This document shows positions 8,785 to 16,766 of a stretch of 64,000 nt of DNA, piece by piece. The notes under the pieces are model-generated. The model saw only the letters and a list, made by a program, of their open reading frames with translations, made no database searches and was not told the DNA's origin. The first letter of the stretch is position 1; each line of letters begins with the position of its first letter. The position numbers and the translations under genes are program-made. Source of the stretch: Alphaproteobacteria bacterium UBA3773 (GTDB lineage Bacteria; Pseudomonadota; Alphaproteobacteria; RF32; CAG-239); the NCBI GenBank assembly GCA_002372275.1, contig DFFP01000025.1:1-64000 (forward strand), read 5' to 3'.

Positions 8785-9036
8785 TTATTCTTCCGTTTTT
8801 TCAAGCTCTTGAACATTTTGTTCCTGAGCTTGATTTTTTGTATCAAGAATAAACGAAAATTCCTTTATGATTTCACCGGCGACTTTATCATAATCCACTT
8901 TATACGATTTTTTATAGATCATTTCTTTTGTGAGTTCAAAAATATCTTCTTTCGAAACAATTTCTTTTTTCTCAAGCAAAATATTTCGAATGGAAGTTAA
9001 TATTTCTTCTGTTGATATTTCTTCCGTTTCGTTCAT
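8785..9036 (-). CDS. Short PopZ-like protein (DUF2497 N-terminal motif)
   Basis: This 83-residue acidic protein begins with EISTEEILTSIRNILLEKKE. That matches the conserved N-terminal motif (MEEILASIRRIIS) of DUF2497, the family of the alphaproteobacterial polar organiser PopZ. The usual C-terminal oligomerisation helices (LVRPMLKEWL-type) and the long proline/acidic linker are not visible; the rest is a short predicted helical segment. In many Alphaproteobacteria tolC, the DUF2497 gene and valS are adjacent. Here tolC lies 9 bp upstream in the same operon and valS about 1.7 kb away, which supports the assignment. PopZ tethers ParB-parS at the pole; whether this reduced form does so is unknown. 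Confidence 0.7.
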   Translation of the reverse strand: MNETEEISTEEILTSIRNILLEKKEIVSKEDIFELTKEMIYKKSYKVDYDKVAGEIIKEFSFILDTKNQAQEQNVQELEKTEE

Positions 9037-9045
9037 ATTTCATCC

Positions 9046-10407
9046 TTATTTATCAATCGAAAGTGAAAGCCATTTATTTCTGATTTTTTGGCTCATTTCA
9101 TCAGGGTTATGATATTTCACGTTTAATTTTAAATCTTTTGCGGTTAATTTACCCATTGAAAGTAAAAGTGCCATTCCTGAAACGTAATAATCACGTCTGG
9201 CCTCAACTTCAGCCACATTAGCATTTAAAAGTTCCTGATAAGCGTCTAAAACGTCCAAAACAGTTCTGTTTCCGAGTGCTTCTTCCTGCTGAACACCGTC
9301 AAGTGCAATCGCATACGCTTTAATTTGATCTTTTGAGGATTCGATGCGTGACTCGTTTGTGACCATATATTCATAGTTACCCGAAACGGTTGCAATCATC
9401 GCTCTTTCAGCTTCTCTGACTTTTTCTTCAGCTTCCCATCTTTTATACTTACTTTGCCTGATTTTAGCGCGTGTTTCACCCGAAGAATAAAGCGGCACAA
9501 CCATATTAACCCCCCATTGATATGTGTGTGTTTCCGGATCTTTTGAGCGATAAGCTTCTTGTTTCGATCTTGCAGCCGAAGCTTCAAAATTAACTTGCGG
9601 AAGAAGTGCTCCTTCGTTTGCAACAACCGTATTTTTTTGTGCTTTTAAGGCACTTTTAGCAGCTTTTAATTCATAATTGTGTTCATAAGCGAATTTTAAG
9701 GCTTCATCGGCATCTTTCGGAAAAGCCTCTGATAAACTGGCCGGTTCTGTTAAATTTTCGGGTGTTGTTCCGATAATTTGAATATAGATTGCTTTAGAGG
9801 CCGCTAAATTTCCCTCAGCGGCAATTCGGCTTGAAATCGCAGCACTGTGGCGAGCCTCAGCCTGAGCCACATCCGTACGCGTCACCTCCCCCACATTAAA
9901 ACGTTCACGCGTTTCATCTAAACGTTTTTTCAAAAGTTTTTCATTATTTTTTTGTAAATTCACAATAGATTCATCTTTTAAAACGTCCAAATAAGCTGTT
10001 GAAGCGGCAAGCAATATTTCCTGCTCCACTTCATATAAAGCATATTGTTCAGCCTCAGCTGCTTTATCAGCTGCCCTCACAGCGTAATACGTTGAAAGTC
10101 CGTTAAAAATAGGCTGACTTAAAACGGCGGCAATTGATTTTTGATATCCGTCATTATATTGAACAGCCGGGTTCATATCGTTATGGGCGTGTGTATCTGT
10201 ATATCCGCCTTTTAAGGCAATATTCGGGCGGTATCCTGATTTTGCAATCGCTACATTTTCGCTGACAGATCCTAAATTTGCTCTTTCTCCTGCTAAAGTC
10301 GGGTTATGATTATAAGCATCTTCCATAGCTTCAAAAATAGATGCGGCCTGAACATTGAAGCAAACGGCCGAAAAACAGCAAAAAGACCAAAAAATTATTC
10401 TTTTCAT
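9046..10407 (-). CDS. tolC: TolC-family outer-membrane efflux protein
   Basis: Outer-membrane channel of type I secretion and efflux systems, 453 residues, with a Sec signal peptide ending near VQAA. The two-fold TolC repeat is visible: SIFEAMEDAYNHNPTLAGERA at the mature N-terminus and ADEALKFAYEHNYELKAAKSALKAQ near residue 225, each followed by long heptad-rich helices. VGEVTRTDVAQAEAR is a family hallmark. It is not a lipoprotein, unlike the second outer-membrane factor at 47687. It heads a two-gene operon with the short PopZ-like gene. No pump gene is adjacent, as is usual for a shared TolC. Confidence 0.93.
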   Translation of the reverse strand: MKRIIFWSFCCFSAVCFNVQAASIFEAMEDAYNHNPTLAGERANLGSVSENVAIAKSGYRPNIALKGGYTDTHAHNDMNPAVQYNDGYQKSIAAVLSQPIFNGLSTYYAVRAADKAAEAEQYALYEVEQEILLAASTAYLDVLKDESIVNLQKNNEKLLKKRLDETRERFNVGEVTRTDVAQAEARHSAAISSRIAAEGNLAASKAIYIQIIGTTPENLTEPASLSEAFPKDADEALKFAYEHNYELKAAKSALKAQKNTVVANEGALLPQVNFEASAARSKQEAYRSKDPETHTYQWGVNMVVPLYSSGETRAKIRQSKYKRWEAEEKVREAERAMIATVSGNYEYMVTNESRIESSKDQIKAYAIALDGVQQEEALGNRTVLDVLDAYQELLNANVAEVEARRDYYVSGMALLLSMGKLTAKDLKLNVKYHNPDEMSQKIRNKWLSLSIDK

Positions 10408-10479
10408 ATAAGTTCAATCCTTACAAAACAAAACTTTTTTCATACTAAACATTTTCCAAAATTTTGCAAGTTTTTTTTA

Positions 10480-10507
10480 TTGAAATCAAAATCAAACTTT
10501 ATATAAT
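10480..10507 (+). promoter_or_regulatory. Promoter of gltX
   Basis: TTGAAA (10480-10485), a 16-bp spacer and a perfect TATAAT (10502-10507), 32 bp upstream of the gltX start codon. Confidence 0.65.
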
Positions 10508-10539
10508 GGGAATAATTTTGAATAGACAAGGATACAAAA

Positions 10540-11862
10540 ATGTCAAACGTTAAAGTAAGGTTTGCTCCCTCGCCGACGGGATATATGCATATCGGCAACA
10601 CAAGAACGGCACTTTTTAACTGGCTCTGGGCGAAAAAAATCGGTGGCGAATACATGCTCCGTATTGATGACACCGACAAACTCCGTTCCAAAAAAGAATA
10701 CGAAGATTCTTTAAGAGAAAGCCTTAAATGGCTCGGTCTTTTTTGGTCAAGCGAAGCGCGTCAATCCGCCCGTTTTGACAGATATAAAGAAGTCACGGCA
10801 GATTTAATTAAAAAAGGGCGCATTTATCCTTGTTATGAAACACCTGAAGAACTCGAATTTAAGCGCAAATACGCTCTTTCAAAAAAACTTCCTCCGATTT
10901 ACGACAGACAAGCCTTAAATTACACGCCGTCTGACATCGAACGCTTTGAAAGAGAAGGTCGCAAACCGCACTATCGCTTCAAATTAATTGATGGCGAAAT
11001 TTCGTGGAATGATGCCGTCAGAGGCGAAGTTAAATACGATGCTTCCAAACTCTCTGACCCGATTATCATCAGAGAAGACGGTTCTTATCTTTATCACTTA
11101 CCGTCTGTCATTGACGATACGGATTTCAAAATCACACATATTTTACGTGGCGAAGATCATGTCACAAACACAGCCTCCCAAATTCAAATGTTTGAAGCTA
11201 TCGGAGGCCAAGTTCCAACCTTTGCACACCTTCCTTTATTGACCGGAAAAGAAGGAAAGTTATCTAAAAGACTTGGGAGTTTAGGCGTTCGTGAACTTAA
11301 AGCTGAAGGAATTGAAAATATGGCTATTTCTTCTTATTTAGCCAAACTCGGAACTTCTGAAAATATTGAACCCTTTTATAGTTTAGATGATTTAGCTCAA
11401 ACGCTTGATTTTTCACTTATCGGTCGTTCTCAACCGAAATTTGATGTCGATGATTTAAGACGTTTCAATCAAAAATACGTTCATAATCTTCCTTTTGAAA
11501 ATATCAAAGACCGTTATAACGTCACAGAAGACTTTTTTAATGAAGTCAAGTCCAACTTAAACAAGGCGGATGATATTATTATTTGGGATAAAATTTGTAA
11601 TGATGAGATTAACCCTCAAATTTTAAATCCGTCTTTAACGGACACGGCGGCCTCATTACTTCCAAGTGAGCCTTGGAATGAAACCACATTTCAAACATGG
11701 ATTTCAGAAATAAAAGAAAAAACAGGCCTTAAAGGACATGATTTATTCCATCCGATTCGCATGGCCGTGACCGGTATGGAAAGCGGTCCTGAGCTTAAAA
11801 CTTTACTTCCTTTCATAGGTTATCAAAAAGTCCTCAAACGCCTTAAAGGTCAAAAAGCTTAA
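10540..11862 (+). CDS. gltX: Glutamyl-tRNA synthetase
   Basis: Class I synthetase attaching glutamate to tRNA-Glu. FAPSPTGYMHIGN (residues 8-20) carries the HIGH-type signature, and KLSKR at 240-244 is the KMSKS-type loop. YLYHLPSVIDD and ILRGEDH are the conserved catalytic-core segments. The length of 440 residues fits the shorter of the two GluRS types found in many Alphaproteobacteria; whether this copy is discriminating or also charges tRNA-Gln cannot be told from sequence alone. It is monocistronic, with its own promoter and terminator. The ATG start gives the canonical N-terminus. Confidence 0.95.
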   Translation: MSNVKVRFAPSPTGYMHIGNTRTALFNWLWAKKIGGEYMLRIDDTDKLRSKKEYEDSLRESLKWLGLFWSSEARQSARFDRYKEVTADLIKKGRIYPCYETPEELEFKRKYALSKKLPPIYDRQALNYTPSDIERFEREGRKPHYRFKLIDGEISWNDAVRGEVKYDASKLSDPIIIREDGSYLYHLPSVIDDTDFKITHILRGEDHVTNTASQIQMFEAIGGQVPTFAHLPLLTGKEGKLSKRLGSLGVRELKAEGIENMAISSYLAKLGTSENIEPFYSLDDLAQTLDFSLIGRSQPKFDVDDLRRFNQKYVHNLPFENIKDRYNVTEDFFNEVKSNLNKADDIIIWDKICNDEINPQILNPSLTDTAASLLPSEPWNETTFQTWISEIKEKTGLKGHDLFHPIRMAVTGMESGPELKTLLPFIGYQKVLKRLKGQKA

Positions 11863-11872
11863 AAACAAAAAA

Positions 11873-11903
11873 AATACCAAACTAAATGTTTGGTATTTTT
11901 TTT
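11873..11903. terminator. gltX terminator (bidirectional)
   Basis: A perfect 10-bp stem (AATACCAAAC 11873-11882 / GTTTGGTATT 11888-11897) with a 5-nt loop and T and A runs on both sides. It serves gltX and the convergent small membrane gene. Confidence 0.85.
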
Positions 11904-11909
11904 AAATCT

Positions 11910-12161
11910 TTAACGCTTAAAAAAGACGTTAATTAAGGCTGCTATAAAAATCGGAAATAAAAATCCGATCACATAAATTAAAGAAAATTCATCATCTGTT
12001 ATTAACTTTGTCATAGCTGTCACAACAACAGCTAAACAAATAATGAAAACAGATAAATACTTGTTTTTCATTTTTTTCTCAGAGTGATTTAAAAAATAAC
12101 ACTCTAAAAAACACGCCGGAACACACCCGAGCATGAAAAAAAGAACGACATCTGAACACAT
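11910..12161 (-). CDS. Small hypothetical membrane protein
   Basis: An 83-residue hydrophobic protein with three likely membrane segments (VVLFFMLGCVPACFLECYF, YLSVFIICLAVVVTAMT, LIYVIGFLFPIFIAALINVFF). I recognise no family. No convincing ribosome site precedes the first ATG. An internal ATG at about residue 31 (MKNKYLSVFII) would leave two membrane segments. It sits between the gltX terminator and a stretch of AT-rich DNA before the rho terminator. It could be a real small membrane protein or a chance frame. Confidence 0.45.
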   Translation of the reverse strand: MCSDVVLFFMLGCVPACFLECYFLNHSEKKMKNKYLSVFIICLAVVVTAMTKLITDDEFSLIYVIGFLFPIFIAALINVFFKR

Positions 12162-12269
12162 AATATATATTTTTTTTAAATGGTTTATTTCTAATAATTT
12201 GAAAATATCTTAATTTTGTCTAAATTTACTTTATTAAAACAAACTTGTCAATATTTTTTTATTTATAGT

Positions 12270-12307
12270 AAAAAAACAGCCTCTGAAGTTAAATCAGAAG
12301 CTGTTTT
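12270..12307 (-). terminator. rho terminator
   Basis: On the minus strand ACAGCTTCTGA and TCAGAGGCTGT form a stem with one mismatch and a 7-nt loop, followed by seven T. It lies just beyond the rho stop codon. Confidence 0.75.
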
Positions 12308-12322
12308 GAGTATTGTTTATTT

Positions 12323-13576
12323 TTAACTGTTCATATTATTAAAGAAGTCTTTGTTATCTTTTGAAATCTTTAATTTATCAAGCAAAAATTCCATACCATC
12401 CGTTATTCCCATTTGCATTAAAACGCGGCGCAAGACCCACATTTTAGAAAGTGTTGCCTTATCAACAAGAAGTTCTTCCTTACGTGTTCCCGAACGCGTG
12501 ATATCGATTGTCGGGAACAAACGTTTATCGGTTAATTTTCGGTCTAAAATAATTTCAGAGTTACCTGTTCCTTTGAACTCTTCAAAAATAACTTCATCCA
12601 TTTTAGAGCCGGTATCAATTAAAGCTGTAGCAATAATTGTCAAACTTCCGCCTTCTTCCACATTTCTTGCTGCACCAAGTAATCTTTTTGGGCGCTGCAA
12701 GGCATTTGCATCCACACCACCTGTTAAAACCTTACCGGATGATGGAACAACAGCGTTATAAGCTCGACCTAAACGTGTAATTGAATCAAGTAAAATCACA
12801 ACATCTTTTTTCATCTCAACCAAACGTTTAGCTTTTTCAATCACAAGCTCAGCTACTTGAACATGACGTGTTGCCGGCTCATCAAATGTTGATGAAATCA
12901 CCTCACCTTTAACGGAACGTGTCATATCCGTCACTTCTTCAGGTCTTTCATCAATAAGAAGTACCATCAAATAAACTTCCGGATGATTGGTTGAAATCGC
13001 ATGCGCGATATTTTGCAGCATCACGGTTTTACCTGTTCTGGGCGGTGCCACAATTAAACCTCTCTGTCCTTTACCTTGAGGCGAAATCAAATCAATGACG
13101 CGAGTTGTATAATCTTTTTCTCCGCATATAATATCAAAGTTCAGCTTTTCAGTCGGATAAAGAGGTGTTAGGTTATCAAAATTAACTCTGAGTTTTGACT
13201 TTTCAGGGTCTTCAAAATTAACTTTATTAACGCTTGTTAAAGCAAAATAGTGTTCATTTTCTTTGGGCGCTCTGATTTCCCCTTCAACGGTATCACCTGT
13301 TCTTAAAGAATACTTTTTCACCTGTTGAGGTGCCACATAAATATCATCGGCTGAAGCTAAATAATTTGAGTTAGATGATCTTAAAAAACCAAATCCGTCA
13401 GGTAAAACTTCAATCACACCATCACCATATATAACCTCATTACCATCGGCGATTTTATTCATAATCGCAAAAACCAAATCCTGCACACGCATGGAAGAGG
13501 CTTCTTCCACACCTAAATCTTCAGCCCAAGTCAATAACTCCTTAGGAGATTTTTCTTTTAATTCCTTTAAATACAT
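12323..13576 (-). CDS. rho: Transcription termination factor Rho
   Basis: Hexameric RNA-dependent ATPase that terminates transcription. The N-terminal cold-shock-like RNA-binding domain (GDGVIEVLPDGFGFLRS from about 51) is followed by the ATPase core with the P-loop APPRTGKT at 177-184, Walker B VVILLDSITRLGRAYN, and the Q-loop and R-loop region (GVDANALQRPKRLLGAARN). At 417 residues it has the standard length without an inserted domain. It starts at ATG 13576 and reads away from the probable replication origin. In many Alphaproteobacteria rho lies close to oriC, on the opposite side from coaE-dnaQ. Confidence 0.97.
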   Translation of the reverse strand: MYLKELKEKSPKELLTWAEDLGVEEASSMRVQDLVFAIMNKIADGNEVIYGDGVIEVLPDGFGFLRSSNSNYLASADDIYVAPQQVKKYSLRTGDTVEGEIRAPKENEHYFALTSVNKVNFEDPEKSKLRVNFDNLTPLYPTEKLNFDIICGEKDYTTRVIDLISPQGKGQRGLIVAPPRTGKTVMLQNIAHAISTNHPEVYLMVLLIDERPEEVTDMTRSVKGEVISSTFDEPATRHVQVAELVIEKAKRLVEMKKDVVILLDSITRLGRAYNAVVPSSGKVLTGGVDANALQRPKRLLGAARNVEEGGSLTIIATALIDTGSKMDEVIFEEFKGTGNSEIILDRKLTDKRLFPTIDITRSGTRKEELLVDKATLSKMWVLRRVLMQMGITDGMEFLLDKLKISKDNKDFFNNMNS

Positions 13577-13982
13577 CTTGATACCTTATAAAATGAAAAA
13601 AAATGAGAGAATACTCACTTGAAAAGTGATATATCATGATTATTATAAAAAGTCAATGTATGAGCGTTAAAAAAATTATACACACCATTTTTTTGCATAC
13701 AATATTTATAATATTTTATTGTTTTAGTTGTATATCTTAGCTTAAATTGTGCATAAAAAAATATCCACCGGTTTATCAACAAAATCAAAAATTTGAAAAA
13801 CAAGATATTTCAAAAACTTGCAAATATTATAAACAATATAAGCAAGTTGTTAAAAAAGATATGAACATGTTTATAAATGATATAATTTCTTTTGCAATAG
13901 ATTCATAAAAAAGCTAAAATGCGCAATATATAACAAGTTATACACAAAAAAAGTTAATAATGTGTATAAATATGGAAAGAAA
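13577..13982. other. oriC: Probable chromosomal replication origin (oriC)
   Basis: This 406-bp, very AT-rich gap separates divergent rho and coaE, genes that flank the origin region in many Alphaproteobacteria. Exact matches to TTATNCACA are at 13676-13684 (+), 13748-13756 (-), 13938-13946 (+) and 13961-13969 (-). A one-mismatch box TTATCAACA is at 13773-13781 and a weaker one at 13761-13769. A 7-bp inverted repeat (AACTTGC 13815-13821 / GCAAGTT 13842-13848) encloses a pure A/T core. A GATTC (GANTC methylation) site is at 13900. ParAB and two parS sites lie within 12.1 kb. No credible gene lies inside. Confidence 0.72.
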
Positions 13983-14567
13983 ATGAATTTAATCGGTATT
14001 ACAGGCAATATAGGCAGCGGAAAATCAGAAACGGGGCGTATTTTAAAGTCACTGGGATATGTTGTTTTTGACATGGATGTATGGTGCCGCCAAATGTATC
14101 ATGACACCTTATTTCTTCAAAAAATCAAAGAAAATTTTCCCTACACTTTTGAAAAAGGTGTTTTTAATAAACGACTCTTACGTCAAACAGTCTTTTCAAA
14201 TATAAAAGAACTTCAAAAACTAGAAGCATTAACACACCCTTATTTGGTTCAAAAATTTATTAAAACAGCGCATCGTTTTCGTTTTTCACCTTATCCTGTT
14301 TTTATACAAACGGCTTTACTTTATCAGATGAATTTATTTAAATACTGTCAAAAAGTGATTTATACCACAGCGCCCTATCATATTATCAAAGAACGTGTGA
14401 TCAAAAGAGATGGTGTTAAATCTTCGTCTGTTGATGATATTTTAAAAAATCAACTTCAATCCGAAGTTTGTCAAAAATATGCCGATATCGTACTTCAAAC
14501 AGATACTGATTTAAGTGTTTTAAAAGCAGAAATCATCAAAATTTTAATTAAGGAAATAGAATGTTAA
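13983..14567 (+). CDS. coaE: Dephospho-CoA kinase
   Basis: Last step of coenzyme A synthesis: ATP-dependent phosphorylation of the 3'-OH of dephospho-CoA. The N-terminus MNLIGITGNIGSGKSE contains the P-loop. FDMDVWCRQMYH is the conserved substrate-site region (D-x-D), and YTTAPYHIIKERVIKRDG is the lid. I start at ATG 13983 (GGAAAG upstream), giving 194 residues and the canonical N-terminus; a GTG at 13962 would add seven residues and overlaps a DnaA box. The gene overlaps dnaQ by 7 bp, indicating translational coupling, as is common near alphaproteobacterial origins. Confidence 0.92.
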   Translation: MNLIGITGNIGSGKSETGRILKSLGYVVFDMDVWCRQMYHDTLFLQKIKENFPYTFEKGVFNKRLLRQTVFSNIKELQKLEALTHPYLVQKFIKTAHRFRFSPYPVFIQTALLYQMNLFKYCQKVIYTTAPYHIIKERVIKRDGVKSSSVDDILKNQLQSEVCQKYADIVLQTDTDLSVLKAEIIKILIKEIEC

Positions 14568-15247
14568 GAGAAATTGTGTTTGATACCGAAACAACCGGAC
14601 TTGATCCTAAAACAGGCGATAAACTTGTTGAAATAGGTGCTTTAGAATTGATTAATCATATTCCGACCGGTCGCACCTATCATCAATATATCAATCCGAT
14701 GCGTGATGTGCCTGAAGAAGTTGTTAAAATTCACGGACTTTCAAACGATTTTTTAAAAAACTATCCGAAATTTTCCGAAATTGCAGAGGATTTTCTCTCA
14801 TTTGTCGGTGATGATGGTGTTATGGTGGCGCATAATGCAACATTTGATATGAATTTTGTTAATTATGAGCTCAAACATGGTGGTTTTGAAACACTTGAAA
14901 AACATAAAGTGATTGATACTCTTGAAATTGCAAAGTCTAAATTTCCCGGCGCTCGAAATAACTTAGATGCTCTTTGTCACCGCTATAATATTGATAACTC
15001 TAAGCGTACCAAACACGGCGCTCTTTTAGATGCCGAATTATTATCCGAAGTTTATCTTGAACTACTGGGCGGTGTCGAACCGAGCATGAATTTATCTTCT
15101 GCTCAAAAAAAATCCGAAGAAAAAATTGAAAACATCACAAGACAGGTCCGACCGAAAAGAACATTTTCTTTATCGCCCGAAGAATTACAAATTCATGATG
15201 ATTTTTTGGCGCAAAAAATAAAAAACCCATTATGGCTTAAAGAGTAA
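14561..15247 (+). CDS. dnaQ: DNA polymerase III epsilon subunit (proofreading exonuclease)
   Basis: 3'-5' exonuclease that proofreads replication. The DEDDh motifs are present: FDTETTGLDP (Exo I), AHNATFDMNFVN (Exo II) and RTKHGALLDAELL (Exo III, with the catalytic His). At 228 residues it has the usual length, including a short C-terminal tail for binding the polymerase alpha subunit. It follows coaE with a 7-bp overlap and its stop abuts the ATG of the next gene, so coaE, dnaQ and the M50-like gene form an operon leading away from the origin. Confidence 0.95.
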   Translation: MLREIVFDTETTGLDPKTGDKLVEIGALELINHIPTGRTYHQYINPMRDVPEEVVKIHGLSNDFLKNYPKFSEIAEDFLSFVGDDGVMVAHNATFDMNFVNYELKHGGFETLEKHKVIDTLEIAKSKFPGARNNLDALCHRYNIDNSKRTKHGALLDAELLSEVYLELLGGVEPSMNLSSAQKKSEEKIENITRQVRPKRTFSLSPEELQIHDDFLAQKIKNPLWLKE

Positions 15248-15925
15248 ATGTCAGAACTTATTGATAAAATCATAGATTATTTCAAATGGCCGATAGCTAT
15301 ATATATGTTTATATCGCTGCCATCGCTGTTAAAATCGTTTGAATTTTTCAATTGGACAACGTTTAAGTTTATTGCCTTATTTATAGGTCTTGTATGCTTT
15401 ATATTTGTGAAAATATCGATGGATCCGTCGATGCGTGTAAATATGCAGGTTTTAGCTCACGAATTATCACACAGTATATTTGCGCTCTTAACATTTCATA
15501 AAGTTAAACACCTTCATATCAACGCAGATGATACAGGCGGTGAAATGGGGTTTACGGGGCGAGGTAATTTTTTAATTGTTATCGCGCCATATTTTTTTCC
15601 GTTTTTTGCACTTATTTATATGGTTGTGATGAGCTTTTTACCTGACCATTATATGTATAACGGCCTGCTTGGTTTTTTTCTGGGCTATCATTTAGATACG
15701 GTTTTATCACAAATTCACCCCAAACAAACGGATTTACCGAAAGTCGGCTATCTTTTTTGTTTTCTTTTTCTACCCGGCATCAATTTGTTTGTCATCGGCT
15801 CAATTTTAGCTTTTAACAGCCGCGGATGGGGTGGAATGGCTGATTATATTTTACTTATCAATCGCCTTAATTTTGAGTTTATTCATCAAGCTCTCGAATA
15901 CATAAAGACGATAAATCCATTTTAA
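15248..15925 (+). CDS. M50-like membrane metallopeptidase
   Basis: A 225-residue integral membrane protein with about five or six membrane segments and an HELSHS zinc-binding motif (HExxH) near residue 75, the pattern of site-2-protease-like M50 peptidases. A downstream GEMGFTGRGN...APYFFPFFAL block parallels GSVGFRNVQ...PASFAPLILL in the second M50-like protein at 19674, so the two are probably distant relatives. It starts directly after the dnaQ stop. Its 3' end overlaps the convergent LD-carboxypeptidase gene by 47 bp. Substrate unknown; no PDZ domain is visible. Confidence 0.7.
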   Translation: MSELIDKIIDYFKWPIAIYMFISLPSLLKSFEFFNWTTFKFIALFIGLVCFIFVKISMDPSMRVNMQVLAHELSHSIFALLTFHKVKHLHINADDTGGEMGFTGRGNFLIVIAPYFFPFFALIYMVVMSFLPDHYMYNGLLGFFLGYHLDTVLSQIHPKQTDLPKVGYLFCFLFLPGINLFVIGSILAFNSRGWGGMADYILLINRLNFEFIHQALEYIKTINPF

Positions 15926-16766
15926 TCTTTTTCCCAATCGGTAAAATCACTTTATCTTTGATATGCCCGTACGGAAAGTTATAAACAACCGGCACATCCA
16001 CACTTTTTGAAAAACGACAGATGATTTCATCAACCGAGCCGTCACATTCGTCAGCTGTTTCACATTTTTCAAAAGAGCCGAAAATCAATCCTTTTATTTT
16101 ATTAAATCCCTTTTGAAGTTTGAGTTGTTGTAACATCAAATCGATATGATATGTTTTTTCTCCCACATCTTCAATTAAAACAATTTTATCTTCCAAATCC
16201 GGAAAATAAGGTGTTCCGCAAAGTGACATAAACACACTCAAACACCCGCCGATGAGTATACCTTCACTATCCTTATGATTGATAATATCAAATTGATTGC
16301 TTGAAAAAGGAACACCGTGAAGTGTATTTAAGAGTGATTTTTCGGTTAAAGGTGATATTGCCCCGCTTTTGAAATCATAAATCGGTAAAAATCCGGTATA
16401 AGAAACATTATTTGCTTTTGTATAAAGTGCATTTTGAAGCGCTGTCGAATCGCTTAAACCGAAAACAGGTTTCGGGTTCTGGCGGATAACATCATAATCA
16501 AGTTTATCTAAAACTTTTAATGCCCCTGCCCCGCCTCTGATACAAAAAATAGCTTTAATATCCGGGTTTAAGAATGCTTGATTAATATCTTTTGCCCGAT
16601 TTTCGCTTGAACCTGCTTCATAAAAACATCTGTCATACGCATTTTCAGATATAACAGGCTTAAAACCCTGATTTTCAAACCACGCCAAACCTTGTCTTAA
16701 ATCATTTTGTTCAAACCATCCGGATGGTGCAATGAAAGCAATTTGATCACCTTTTTCTAAAATCAT
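15879..16766 (-). CDS. ldcA: LD-carboxypeptidase (peptidase family S66)
   Basis: A serine peptidase of family S66, which removes the terminal D-alanine from peptidoglycan tetrapeptides in the cytosol, or in MccF-type members cleaves microcin C. The nucleophile region is GLSDSTALQ, FCIRGGAGALKVLD is the conserved N-domain segment, and LIEDVGEKTYHIDLMLQQL and YNFPYGHIKDKVILPIG carry the expected Glu and His of the triad. At 295 residues it is full length. It overlaps the upstream Mur-ligase gene by 4 bp (ATGA), so the two are co-transcribed and most likely act together in peptidoglycan peptide recycling. Confidence 0.88.
   Translation of the reverse strand: MILEKGDQIAFIAPSGWFEQNDLRQGLAWFENQGFKPVISENAYDRCFYEAGSSENRAKDINQAFLNPDIKAIFCIRGGAGALKVLDKLDYDVIRQNPKPVFGLSDSTALQNALYTKANNVSYTGFLPIYDFKSGAISPLTEKSLLNTLHGVPFSSNQFDIINHKDSEGILIGGCLSVFMSLCGTPYFPDLEDKIVLIEDVGEKTYHIDLMLQQLKLQKGFNKIKGLIFGSFEKCETADECDGSVDEIICRFSKSVDVPVVYNFPYGHIKDKVILPIGKKIKMDLSSLCIRELDE

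Noticed and set aside
13615..13803. Minus-strand open frame of 62 codons inside the rho-coaE gap
   Set aside because: Extreme AT bias, no ribosome site, and it overlaps DnaA boxes; the region is better explained as oriC.
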